A DNA stretch of 11,092 nt from Euzebyaceae bacterium. Its GTDB lineage: Bacteria > Actinomycetota > Nitriliruptoria > Euzebyales > Egibacteraceae. The stretch lies in the NCBI GenBank assembly GCA_013698135.1, contig JACCVM010000243.1, positions 1 through 11,092 on the forward strand, written 5' to 3'. Below the pieces are notes generated by a model. The model was given only the letters and a program-made list of their open reading frames with translations. It ran no database searches and was not told the origin of the DNA. Of this stretch, positions 1 through 6,513 are shown in pieces. The position numbers were made by a program, and so were the translations under genes. Each line of letters begins with the position of its first letter. Position 1 is the stretch's first letter.

Positions 1-1
1 G

Positions 2-433
2 CTCGGCGACGAGGCGGCCGCCGCCGGCGTGCGCCGCCGGGTGGCTGCGGGCCAACCGCTGGCAGAGGTCGCCGCAACCTGCTCGCTGGACCCGTCGTCG
101 CGCGAACGCGGTGGCGACATGGGCTGGCTGCGACGCGGGGAGGTCGCTGGCCCGTTGGAGGACGCGGTGTTCGGCGCGGCGGTCAGCAGCGTGGTGGGGC
201 CGCTGCGCAGCGACTTCGGGTGGCACGTCGCCGAGGTGGTGGCCGTCCAGCCGGCGACCACGTTGCCGCTGGAGTCCGTGCGGAAGGCGATCCAGGCCGA
301 TCTTTACGCCGCCGCGCGCGGCCGGCGCTTCGACAGCTGGCTCGAGCAGCGGCGGAGGCGGCTGGCCGACGTCGTGTCGGGCTACGCACACCCCGGTGAC
401 CCTCGGGTTCCCGACAGCATCCACCGACACTAA
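2..433 (+). CDS. Peptidyl-prolyl cis-trans isomerase, parvulin (PpiC) type, C-terminal part
   Basis: This open frame enters from the left edge, so the N-terminus and start are missing; about 143 codons are visible, ending in TAA at 431-433. The translation carries the parvulin rotamase signature: GGDMGWL, then a segment ending in AVF, then VVGPLRSDFGWHVAEV. These correspond to the family pattern of GGDLGWF, an F-x-x-A-hydrophobic-F helix, and GPV followed by the FGYHI strand. Parvulins speed cis-trans isomerisation of proline peptide bonds, and in Gram-positive bacteria they usually assist folding of exported proteins. After the domain comes a basic helical stretch (QRRRR) and a histidine-containing tail, HPGDPRVPDSIHRH. 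Because the N-terminus is outside the window, I cannot say whether the protein has a signal peptide or is soluble. The stop lies 18 bp before the next gene, so the two may be co-transcribed, but no functional link is evident. The family call is firm; the cellular role is not. Confidence 0.85.
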   Translation, partial: LGDEAAAAGVRRRVAAGQPLAEVAATCSLDPSSRERGGDMGWLRRGEVAGPLEDAVFGAAVSSVVGPLRSDFGWHVAEVVAVQPATTLPLESVRKAIQADLYAAARGRRFDSWLEQRRRRLADVVSGYAHPGDPRVPDSIHRH

Positions 434-451
434 AGGGAGTGCACAGCCGTC

Positions 452-2245
452 ATGCAGCAACTGTCCGACAACCTGTTCTGGTGGATCGACACCTGCAACG
501 TCTACGTGCTGCGGAAGGGGGACACGGCCGTCCTGGTCGACTTCGGCGCTGGCGACGTCCTCGACCAGCTGCCTCGGCTCGGGATCTCCACCGTCACTGA
601 CGTCCTCATGACACACCACCACCGCGACCAGGGGCAGGGGCTGGCACGCGCCGTGGCGGCCGGGGCCAAGGTGTGGGTGCCCGCCGCCGAACGGGATCTG
701 TTCGACGCGGTCGAGGACTACTGGGAGTCGCGGGTGGTGTGGAACAACTACAACACCCGTGACGACCGCTTCACGCTCACCCAGTCGATCCCCATCGCCG
801 GGACACTGCCGGAGTACCGCCCCACCCGCTTCGGCGGCTATGACGTCACCATCATCCCGTTGCCCGGGCACACCGTCGGCTCCGTCGGCGTCCTCACACA
901 GGTGGATGGGCGGATGGCGGCCTTCACCGGAGACCTGATCTCGGGGCCAGGAAAGGTCTGGTCACTGGCCGCGACGCAGTGGAGCTACGCGGGCGCGGAA
1001 GGGCTGGCGGCCAGCGTGCTGTCGCTACTCGATCTTCAGCAGCGCCGCCCCGACGTGGTGCTGCCGTCCCACGGCGGGCCGATGGACGATCCCGACGGGG
1101 CGATCGACCCGCTGGTCGAACGGATGCTGCGGCTGCTGGGGTTGCGCGGCCAGCATGCCGACGTGCTGGAGCGCCGCGACCGCCCGTACCGCCGGCTGCT
1201 GCCGCACCTGCTGCACAACTGGTCCAGCCACGCTTTCTCCTACGTGCTGCTGTCCGACAGCGGCAAGGCGCTGTTCATGGATTACGGCTACGACATGCAC
1301 ACCGGGCTCGCGGCCGGGCAGGACCGCGCCTCCCGGCGGCCGTGGCTGTACACCATCCCCACGCTCAAGGAGCAGTTCGGCATCGACGACATCGACGTCG
1401 TCATCCCCACGCACTACCACGACGACCACGTCGCGGGCTTCAACCTCCTGCGCGAAGCCGAGGGCACGGCGGTGTGGGCGGGAGCGAACTGCAACGTCGT
1501 GCTCGAACGACCCGGCGACCACGACCTGCCGTGCCTGTGGTACGAGCCGATCCCCGTGGACCGGGTGATCCCCCTGGGCGAGCCGGTGCGGTGGGAGGAA
1601 TACGAGCTCACGCTCCATGCCTTGCCGGGGCACGCGCAGAACGCTGTCGCGATCGAGGTTACCGTCGACGGGACCCGCGTGCTGGTCACCGGTGATCAGT
1701 ATGCCGGGGACGGCGAGCTCAACTACGTCTACCGCAACCGCTTCCGGCGTTCGGATTACCGCGTCAGCGGTGACCTGCTGCTGCGCGTCCAGCCGCAGCT
1801 GCTGCTGTCCGGTCACTGGCCGCCCGAGCGGGTCGGCCCCGGGTACCTGCGCGACCTGCGCGACCGCGGCGCCGAGCTCGAGCGACTCCACAAGGCGCTG
1901 CTGCCCATCGAGCACACCGACTTCGACGCGGAGGGCTTCGGAGCCTGGGTACGCCCGTACCAGCTGGAGGTCCCCGCGGGGGTTCCCGCGTGCTTACAGG
2001 TCGAGGTCCGCAACCCGCATCCGGAGCCCGAGACGATCACCGTCACGCTCGTCGGGCCGACGGGCTGGACCAGCGACCCCCCGCAGGCCTCGGTGGACCT
2101 GGGACCGGGCGAGCACGGCACGGTCTCGTTCACCGTCACCCCTCAGGCTGGGACCAGGGTGCGCCGCGGCCGCGTGGCCGCCGACGTGCGGGTTGGCCAC
2201 CGCCGCTTCGGTCAGCAGGCCGAGGCCCTGCTGACCGTGCGATGA
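452..2245 (+). CDS. Tandem double MBL-fold metallo-hydrolase with C-terminal Ig-like domain
   Basis: The 597-residue product holds two metallo-beta-lactamase domains in a row. Domain 1 (about 5-225) has THHHRDQ at 54-60, PGH with H140, TGD with D161 and PSHGG with H207. Domain 2 (about 255-490) has a canonical THYHDDH motif at 320-326, PGH with H394, TGD with D415 and SGH with H455. Domain 2 should therefore bind two metals; domain 1 has Gln60 where the motif normally has His. Residues about 503-597 form a beta-rich segment (VEVRNP, TVTLVGPTGW, VSFTV) resembling NEW3/CARDB-like Ig folds. MBL enzymes hydrolyse esters, lactones, thioesters or phosphodiesters; the substrate here is unknown. No signal peptide is visible. 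The ATG at 452 is preceded by AGGGAG at 434-439, a long 12-nt spacing. The stop overlaps the GH84 start as ATGA, which implies translational coupling and a shared pathway. Family call confident, function not. Confidence 0.85.
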   Translation: MQQLSDNLFWWIDTCNVYVLRKGDTAVLVDFGAGDVLDQLPRLGISTVTDVLMTHHHRDQGQGLARAVAAGAKVWVPAAERDLFDAVEDYWESRVVWNNYNTRDDRFTLTQSIPIAGTLPEYRPTRFGGYDVTIIPLPGHTVGSVGVLTQVDGRMAAFTGDLISGPGKVWSLAATQWSYAGAEGLAASVLSLLDLQQRRPDVVLPSHGGPMDDPDGAIDPLVERMLRLLGLRGQHADVLERRDRPYRRLLPHLLHNWSSHAFSYVLLSDSGKALFMDYGYDMHTGLAAGQDRASRRPWLYTIPTLKEQFGIDDIDVVIPTHYHDDHVAGFNLLREAEGTAVWAGANCNVVLERPGDHDLPCLWYEPIPVDRVIPLGEPVRWEEYELTLHALPGHAQNAVAIEVTVDGTRVLVTGDQYAGDGELNYVYRNRFRRSDYRVSGDLLLRVQPQLLLSGHWPPERVGPGYLRDLRDRGAELERLHKALLPIEHTDFDAEGFGAWVRPYQLEVPAGVPACLQVEVRNPHPEPETITVTLVGPTGWTSDPPQASVDLGPGEHGTVSFTVTPQAGTRVRRGRVAADVRVGHRRFGQQAEALLTVR

Positions 2246-3597
2246 CCTTCCCCATCCGCGGTGTTGTCGAGGGCTACTACGGCCCGCCCCGTTCCTGGGT
2301 GGCGCGCGAGCGCAGCGTGGACTTTATGGCCGATCGCGGTCTCAACGCCTACCTGTACGCCCCGAAGAACGAGCCGCTGCACCGCGCCCGCTGGCGAGAG
2401 CCCTACCTGCCCGAGGAGCAGGCCCGCTTCGCCGCCTTCGACGCCCGCTGCCGCGACGGCGGCGTCGACTTCGTCTTCGGCCTCAGCCCGCTGGGCTTCT
2501 GCTATGACACCGACGACGACCTGGCCTGCCTGCTGGCCAAGTTCGATGCCGTCGACGCTGCGGGGATCCGATCCTTCTGCCTGCTCACCGACGACATGAG
2601 CGGCCGCCAGGCCGGGGAGCGGGTCACCTCCCGCTTCGACGACCTCGCGCAGGCCCATGCGTGGCTGGTCAGCAGCCTCCACCGGCACCTGCGCCGTCGT
2701 GGGCACGATCGCAGCCTGTGGTTCGTGCCCGTGGAGTACTGCGGCAGCCCGACGACCCCCTATCTGGCCACCCTCGGCGAGCTGGTGCCCTCGGACGTCC
2801 CAATCTGCTGGACCGGGCCACAGGTTTGCTCGCCCACAATCAGCCTCGAGCACACCCGCGAGGTCGCCGCAGTGTTGCGCCGCCCCGTGCTGTACTGGGA
2901 CAACCACCCCGTCAACGACGGCGACATGCGGTTCGACCCGCATCTGGGACCCTTGACCGGTCGCGACCCCAGGCTCCCCGAGGCCGCCTGCGGGCTACTG
3001 GCCAACCTCGCGCTCGAGTCCGAGGCGTCGCACGTTGCCGTGGCCACGGTCGCCGACTACTGCGCCGACCCGTCGGGGTACAAACCGCAACGCTCGTGGC
3101 GTCGGGCCCTGGTCGACGTGGCGGGCGACCCCGCCGATGCCGCCGCGGTCGCCGTCCTCGCTGAGTTGGCGTGGCGGTCGCCGCTGGGGGGCCGCCGAGA
3201 AGACGACCACCGGCTGACGGGCGTGCTGGCCCGATTGCAGCAGGCCGCCGGCGGTGGCGACGCCGACCGGCGGGCGGCGCTTGCGGATGCCCGAGCGGAA
3301 GCGGTGCGCCTCGCCGAGGCCGTCCAGCGCCTCGTCGGGCTGGGCAATCCCTGGTTGCGCGACGACCTGCGGCCTTGGGTGACCAAGCTGGCGAGCTGGA
3401 CCGCCGCCCTAACGTCCGCCGTGGACGTGCTGGCGCGCGCTCTGGACGACCCCAATGCCCCAGGGCTGACCGCCTCCCGCCGTGCGGCCACCCAGCATCT
3501 GGCGCAGGCGCGGACAAGCTCGTACTGGGTGAGCAATGACCTGCTCGACCGGCTCACCCGCGCCTGCCTGTGGCAGGCGGCGAAGCTCGGCGCGTGA
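2242..3597 (+). CDS. GH84-type beta-N-acetylglucosaminidase (NagJ/O-GlcNAcase-like), no signal peptide
   Basis: The product is 451 residues and hydrolyses terminal beta-linked N-acetylglucosamine by substrate-assisted catalysis if it behaves like its family. The GH84 barrel starts immediately: GVVEGYYGPP at 7-16 and YLYAPKNEP at 37-45, both near-diagnostic. The catalytic Asp pair is in LLTDDMSG (D117, D118). VEYC (Y166), ICWTGPQV (188-195), YWDNHPVND (218-226) and GPLTGR (236-241) match the substrate-binding loops. The C-terminal part (about 290-451) is helical, as in the family's post-catalytic domain. There is no signal peptide and no carbohydrate-binding or adhesion module, unlike many secreted bacterial GH84 enzymes, so it probably acts in the cytoplasm on an imported or internal substrate. 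The ATG overlaps the preceding stop (ATGA), so translation is likely coupled to the double-MBL gene. A longer upstream reading in this frame is only a shadow of that gene. Confidence 0.9.
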   Translation: MTFPIRGVVEGYYGPPRSWVARERSVDFMADRGLNAYLYAPKNEPLHRARWREPYLPEEQARFAAFDARCRDGGVDFVFGLSPLGFCYDTDDDLACLLAKFDAVDAAGIRSFCLLTDDMSGRQAGERVTSRFDDLAQAHAWLVSSLHRHLRRRGHDRSLWFVPVEYCGSPTTPYLATLGELVPSDVPICWTGPQVCSPTISLEHTREVAAVLRRPVLYWDNHPVNDGDMRFDPHLGPLTGRDPRLPEAACGLLANLALESEASHVAVATVADYCADPSGYKPQRSWRRALVDVAGDPADAAAVAVLAELAWRSPLGGRREDDHRLTGVLARLQQAAGGGDADRRAALADARAEAVRLAEAVQRLVGLGNPWLRDDLRPWVTKLASWTAALTSAVDVLARALDDPNAPGLTASRRAATQHLAQARTSSYWVSNDLLDRLTRACLWQAAKLGA

Positions 3598-3621
3598 CCT
3601 GTGACGCGAGCCCATCCCCAC

Positions 3622-3627
3622 TAAGCT
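3622..3627 (+). promoter_or_regulatory. Candidate -10 element before the OtnK-like kinase
   Basis: TAAGCT fits the actinobacterial TAnnnT pattern and ends 16 nt before ATG 3644, in the only real gap (46 bp) of the cluster. No Shine-Dalgarno precedes the ATG. An upstream GTGACG (3601-3606) is a poor -35 at 15-bp spacing, so an internal promoter is possible but not shown. Confidence 0.3.
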
Positions 3628-3643
3628 AAGCGCCACGGCCCTC

Positions 3644-4951
3644 ATGTCGCCCACATCCCCGCTGATCGTCCTGGACGACGACCCGACCGGCACGCAGTCC
3701 TTGGCCGGCGTCCCGGTGCTGCTGGAGCCGGACGAAGCGGGCCTGCGTGCGTTGATCGACGCCGGCGCCGCCGCCGTGCACCTGCTGACCAACAGTCGTG
3801 CGCTGGACCCCGTCGCCGCCGAGCGACTGGTCACCGAAACCGCCGCGATGGCTCGGCGGGCGCTGCCTGAAGCCGAGGTGGTGCTGCGCGGCGACAGCAC
3901 GCTGCGCGGTCACCTCGTCGAGGAGTACCGGGGACTGCGCGCCGCCTGCTTCCCCGACGTCGCGCCAGTCCTGCTGCTCGTCCCCGCCCTGCCAGCGGCG
4001 GGCCGCGTCACGGTCGGCGGCCTCCACCTGCTCGACCGTGACGGCAGGCGCACGCCGCTGCACCGCACCGAGTACGCGCGCGACCCTGTCCTGGGTTACT
4101 CCGACGCCCGGCTGCTGCGCTGGGCCGAGGAGCGCTCCGGTGGCTACTTCGCCGCCAGCGCCGGGCGTGAGGTCCACCTTCCGCAGCTTCGCCGACGGGG
4201 CGGCGACGCCATCGCGGCCACCCTGGCGGACGTGATGTCCGGGGGACGTCCGGCGGTCTGCGCCGCCGACGCCGAGACCGTCGCCGACCTCGAGGTGGTC
4301 GCCGCCGGCCTGCGTCAGGCCCGCGCTGCCGGGGTGGCCGTCGCCGTGCGTTGTGGTCCAACCTTCGTGGGTGTGCTCAGCGGGGCGCTGGCGCGCGAGC
4401 CGGCGGCTCCGCCGGCGGTCACGGGCCCGGTGCTGGTGGTCTGCGGGTCGTTCGTGGCGACCGCCACCCGTCAGCTGGCGGCGCTGGAGGCGGCTCATCC
4501 CGGCACGCTGGTCGAGGCCGACGCGGCGGCTCTGGCCTCGCCGGACGCGTGCTCGGAGCTCGCTCGGCTGGCGGCTGCAGTTTCGGACCGCCTGCGTCGG
4601 CGCCGCCTGGCCGTACTGGCCCCGCCCCGCCACCGCCCGCCCGCCGGCGACCTGGGCGTACAGGCGCGGGTCGCCGCCAATCTCGCGGCCGTGCTGGATC
4701 GGCTGGACGAGCAGCCGGAGCTGGTGATTGCCAAGGGCGGTGTGACGTCGGCCGTGACGGCGCGCGTGGGCCTGCGGGCGCGCCGCGCCGATGTGATCGG
4801 GCCGGTCGCCGACGGGGTCGGGCTGTGGCAGCTCCACCGGCCCCACGCGGGGATGCTGGCCTACCTGGTGGTGCCGGGCAACGTGGGCGAGGACGGTCTG
4901 TTGGCCGACTTGGTCGCGCTGGTGCGCGGGCAGCAGACGGTGGCGGATTGA
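3644..4951 (+). CDS. otnK: Four-carbon acid sugar kinase family protein (DUF1537, OtnK-like)
   Basis: The 435-residue protein shows the DUF1537 kinase plan. The N-terminal domain has VLDDDPTGTQS (9-19), RGDSTLRGH (82-90) and AAGRVTVGGLHLL (118-130). The C-terminal nucleotide-binding domain has IAKGGVTS (362-369) and PGNVG (411-415). Characterised relatives phosphorylate 3-oxo-tetronates, D-threonate or D-erythronate with ATP. The LDDDPTGTQ form marks a subgroup that, as far as I know, has less direct biochemistry than OtnK itself, so the exact substrate should stay open. A 46-bp gap separates it from the GH84 gene, and no Shine-Dalgarno precedes the ATG. A TAAGCT element at 3622-3627 may allow its own near-leaderless transcript. 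The TGA at 4949-4951 overlaps the proposed start of the isomerase gene. otnK is used here in the family sense only. Confidence 0.88.
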   Translation: MSPTSPLIVLDDDPTGTQSLAGVPVLLEPDEAGLRALIDAGAAAVHLLTNSRALDPVAAERLVTETAAMARRALPEAEVVLRGDSTLRGHLVEEYRGLRAACFPDVAPVLLLVPALPAAGRVTVGGLHLLDRDGRRTPLHRTEYARDPVLGYSDARLLRWAEERSGGYFAASAGREVHLPQLRRRGGDAIAATLADVMSGGRPAVCAADAETVADLEVVAAGLRQARAAGVAVAVRCGPTFVGVLSGALAREPAAPPAVTGPVLVVCGSFVATATRQLAALEAAHPGTLVEADAAALASPDACSELARLAAAVSDRLRRRRLAVLAPPRHRPPAGDLGVQARVAANLAAVLDRLDEQPELVIAKGGVTSAVTARVGLRARRADVIGPVADGVGLWQLHRPHAGMLAYLVVPGNVGEDGLLADLVALVRGQQTVAD

Positions 4952-5772
4952 CGGTCGCCCGCGCTGCCGTGTCCAGCCACCGCGGCGGGCGGGGCAGCGT
5001 CGCGGCCAACCTCGGATTCTTGTTCACCGAGACCGCGTTCCTCGACCGTTTCGCCGCCGCCCGTCGGGCCGGGTTCACCGCTGTCGAGTTTCCCTGGCCG
5101 TCGGGCCCCGCCGACGCGGTGGTGGCCGCCGCAGCGGATGCCGGTGTCAAGGTGACGCAGCTGAACATGGCTGCCGGTGACCTTTCCGCCGGCGAGCGGG
5201 GCTGGCCCAACGACCCAACCCGCCGTGTGCAGTGGCGGGAGGCGTTCGCAAAAGGATTGGCGCTGGCCGCGCGCCTGGACTGTCCGGTCGTCAACGTGCT
5301 GGCGGGCAACCGTGTCGCCGATTGCGGGCTCGGTGAGCAGCGTGCCTGCCTGCGCGACAACCTCGCCTGGGCGCTGCCTTTCGCCCGGCGACAGGGTCGG
5401 GTGCTGCTGCTGGAAGTCCTCAACGACCGCGACACGCCCCGGTACCTGCTCACGCATCTCGACGACGCGGCCGACCTCGTCCGGCGGGCGGGGAGTCCGG
5501 CGTTGCGGCTGCAGTTCGACAGCTACCACGTTGGTCGGTTGTACGGACCCGAGTCGGTGCCACAGCGCTTCGCCGCGGTGGCGACCCTCGTCGGCCACGT
5601 GCAGGTCGCCGACGTCCCCGGTCGCCACGAACCCGGAACGGGACAGATCGACTTCGCCGCCTTCTTCGCCGAGCTGCGCCGTGCCGGCTACCGAGGGGCC
5701 GTCGCGGCCGAATACGTACCGACGGCGGGCACCACCGCCGGCCTGGGCTGGCTGGACCGTCCCTGGTGGTAG
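4948..5772 (+). CDS. otnI: Hydroxypyruvate isomerase / OtnI-type TIM-barrel sugar isomerase
   Basis: The product (274 residues from TTG) is a xylose-isomerase-like TIM barrel of the Hyi/OtnI family. AANLGFLFTE (19-28) and FLDRFAAARRAGFTAVEF (31-48) match the family N-terminus. QLNMAAGD (71-78), LLEVLND (154-160), FDSYH (190-194), GHVQVADVPGRHEPGTGQID (216-235) and AAEY (253-256) follow in the usual order. Expected metal ligands are E156, D191, H217 and E255. Characterised members interconvert hydroxypyruvate and tartronate semialdehyde (Hyi), or 2-oxo- and 3-oxo-tetronate (OtnI). The position right after an OtnK-like kinase favours the OtnI role, by inference. The start is ambiguous: TTG at 4948 overlaps the kinase stop (TTGA), while GTG at 4969 gives 267 residues, closer to the usual length near 258. 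Neither has a clear Shine-Dalgarno. The gene ends 7 bp before the convergent racemase-like gene. Confidence 0.85.
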   Translation: MTVARAAVSSHRGGRGSVAANLGFLFTETAFLDRFAAARRAGFTAVEFPWPSGPADAVVAAAADAGVKVTQLNMAAGDLSAGERGWPNDPTRRVQWREAFAKGLALAARLDCPVVNVLAGNRVADCGLGEQRACLRDNLAWALPFARRQGRVLLLEVLNDRDTPRYLLTHLDDAADLVRRAGSPALRLQFDSYHVGRLYGPESVPQRFAAVATLVGHVQVADVPGRHEPGTGQIDFAAFFAELRRAGYRGAVAAEYVPTAGTTAGLGWLDRPWW

Positions 5773-5779
5773 TGCGGCT

Positions 5780-6436
5780 TCAGGACAGGACGGCGGCGAG
5801 TTGCTCGACGGAGGACCGGGGACTGGACAGCACTGGGATTGGTGGGGACTCGGGCAGGTCGGTGACCACGCGCGCCATCGACGCCTGTGCCAGGACGACG
5901 ACGTCCACCCGGGCGGCCAGCCGCTCGAGCCCCGCGCGGACGAGCGCGTCGTGGCGCTCGACGTCGCCTTTGGTGACCGCCTCGAAGGCGCCGTCGCACA
6001 GCTGCGCGGTGACCGCCACATCCCGCCCTTCACGGGTGGCCACCTGCTCGACCAGGCTGACGGTCGGCTCCAGGGTCGTTGACAGCGTGGCCAGGACGCC
6101 GATCCGGTCGCCGCCGTGGACCGCCTGGAGGACCATCGGCTCGTCGACGCGCAGCAGCGGGACCGCGCACAGCGGTCGAGCCGCCTCGACCGCCGGCCCC
6201 AGCGACGAGCACGTCACCAAAATCGCGTCGACGCCCTCATCCTCGACTGAGGCGACGAGCCCCGCCAGCCGGCGCATCGTCCGGGTTTCCAGGCGGCCCT
6301 GGCGGATGGTCCGCCGCAGGAGGCTCTCGTCGACGAGACTGAAGACCTCGACGTCACCCAGCAGCTCGGTGGCCAGCTGCTGGAACGGCTCCGCCAACCC
6401 GGTGACCGTGTGGATGAACGCCGCCCGCTTGCCCAT
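5780..6436 (-). CDS. Aspartate/glutamate racemase superfamily protein lacking the second catalytic Cys
   Basis: The 218-residue protein has the two-lobed Asp/Glu/hydantoin racemase pattern. It begins AAFIHT (5-10), carries ILVTCSSLGPAVE (72-84) with the first active-site Cys at 76, and has RIGVLATLSTTLEPT (111-125) opening the second lobe. The second catalytic Cys would normally sit in a VLGC-like strand, but here the strand reads VVVLAQASMARV (179-190) with Gln184. Two-base racemisation is therefore doubtful. Related one-cysteine enzymes in this fold act as decarboxylases or isomerases (arylmalonate decarboxylase, maleate isomerase). The start ATG has a good Shine-Dalgarno (GAGAGG, complement of 6443-6448, 6-nt spacing). 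The gene is convergent with the isomerase (7-bp gap) and divergent from xylulokinase, which suggests a shared control region. Superfamily call firm; substrate unknown. Confidence 0.82.
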   Translation of the reverse strand: MGKRAAFIHTVTGLAEPFQQLATELLGDVEVFSLVDESLLRRTIRQGRLETRTMRRLAGLVASVEDEGVDAILVTCSSLGPAVEAARPLCAVPLLRVDEPMVLQAVHGGDRIGVLATLSTTLEPTVSLVEQVATREGRDVAVTAQLCDGAFEAVTKGDVERHDALVRAGLERLAARVDVVVLAQASMARVVTDLPESPPIPVLSSPRSSVEQLAAVLS

Positions 6437-6442
6437 GCGCTG

Positions 6443-6448
6443 CCTCTC
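6443..6448 (-). promoter_or_regulatory. Ribosome binding site of the racemase-like gene
   Basis: On the minus strand the sequence GAGAGG lies 6 nt before the ATG whose first base is 6436. It supports that start and contrasts with xylulokinase on the other side of this divergent region, which has no visible site. Confidence 0.6.
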
Positions 6449-6501
6449 TGCCTGCGACCTCGACGTGGAACCATCGCGCGAGCACCGTGACCCGTGCGGG
6501 G

Positions 6502-6507
6502 CACAAT
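6502..6507 (+). promoter_or_regulatory. Candidate -10 element for leaderless xylulokinase transcript
   Basis: CACAAT ends 6 nt before the ATG at 6514. This is the spacing seen in actinobacterial leaderless genes, where transcription starts at or next to the start codon. No convincing -35 hexamer is present about 17 bp upstream. A small inverted repeat, GTGC-GGG-GCAC (6494-6504), overlaps the element and could be an operator, but its 4-bp arms are weak evidence. Confidence 0.35.
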
Positions 6508-6513
6508 GCGCAG

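Noticed and set aside
1025..1915. Long open frame on the minus strand opposite the double-MBL gene
   Set aside because: The plus strand carries clear MBL motifs throughout; the antisense reading has no recognisable domain and is a by-product of high GC content.
3626..4846. 406-codon open frame on the minus strand opposite the kinase
   Set aside because: DUF1537 motifs on the plus strand explain the region; the antisense protein is low-complexity and Arg/Gly/Gln-rich.
5773..5779. Terminator between the convergent isomerase and racemase-like genes
   Set aside because: Only 7 bp separate the stops, and no stem-loop followed by a T run is visible there or at 7963-7973.
6487..6513. Upstream GTG start for xylulokinase
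   Set aside because: It adds nine residues before the usual MxxGIDLGT opening, has no ribosome site and lies upstream of the likely -10 element.
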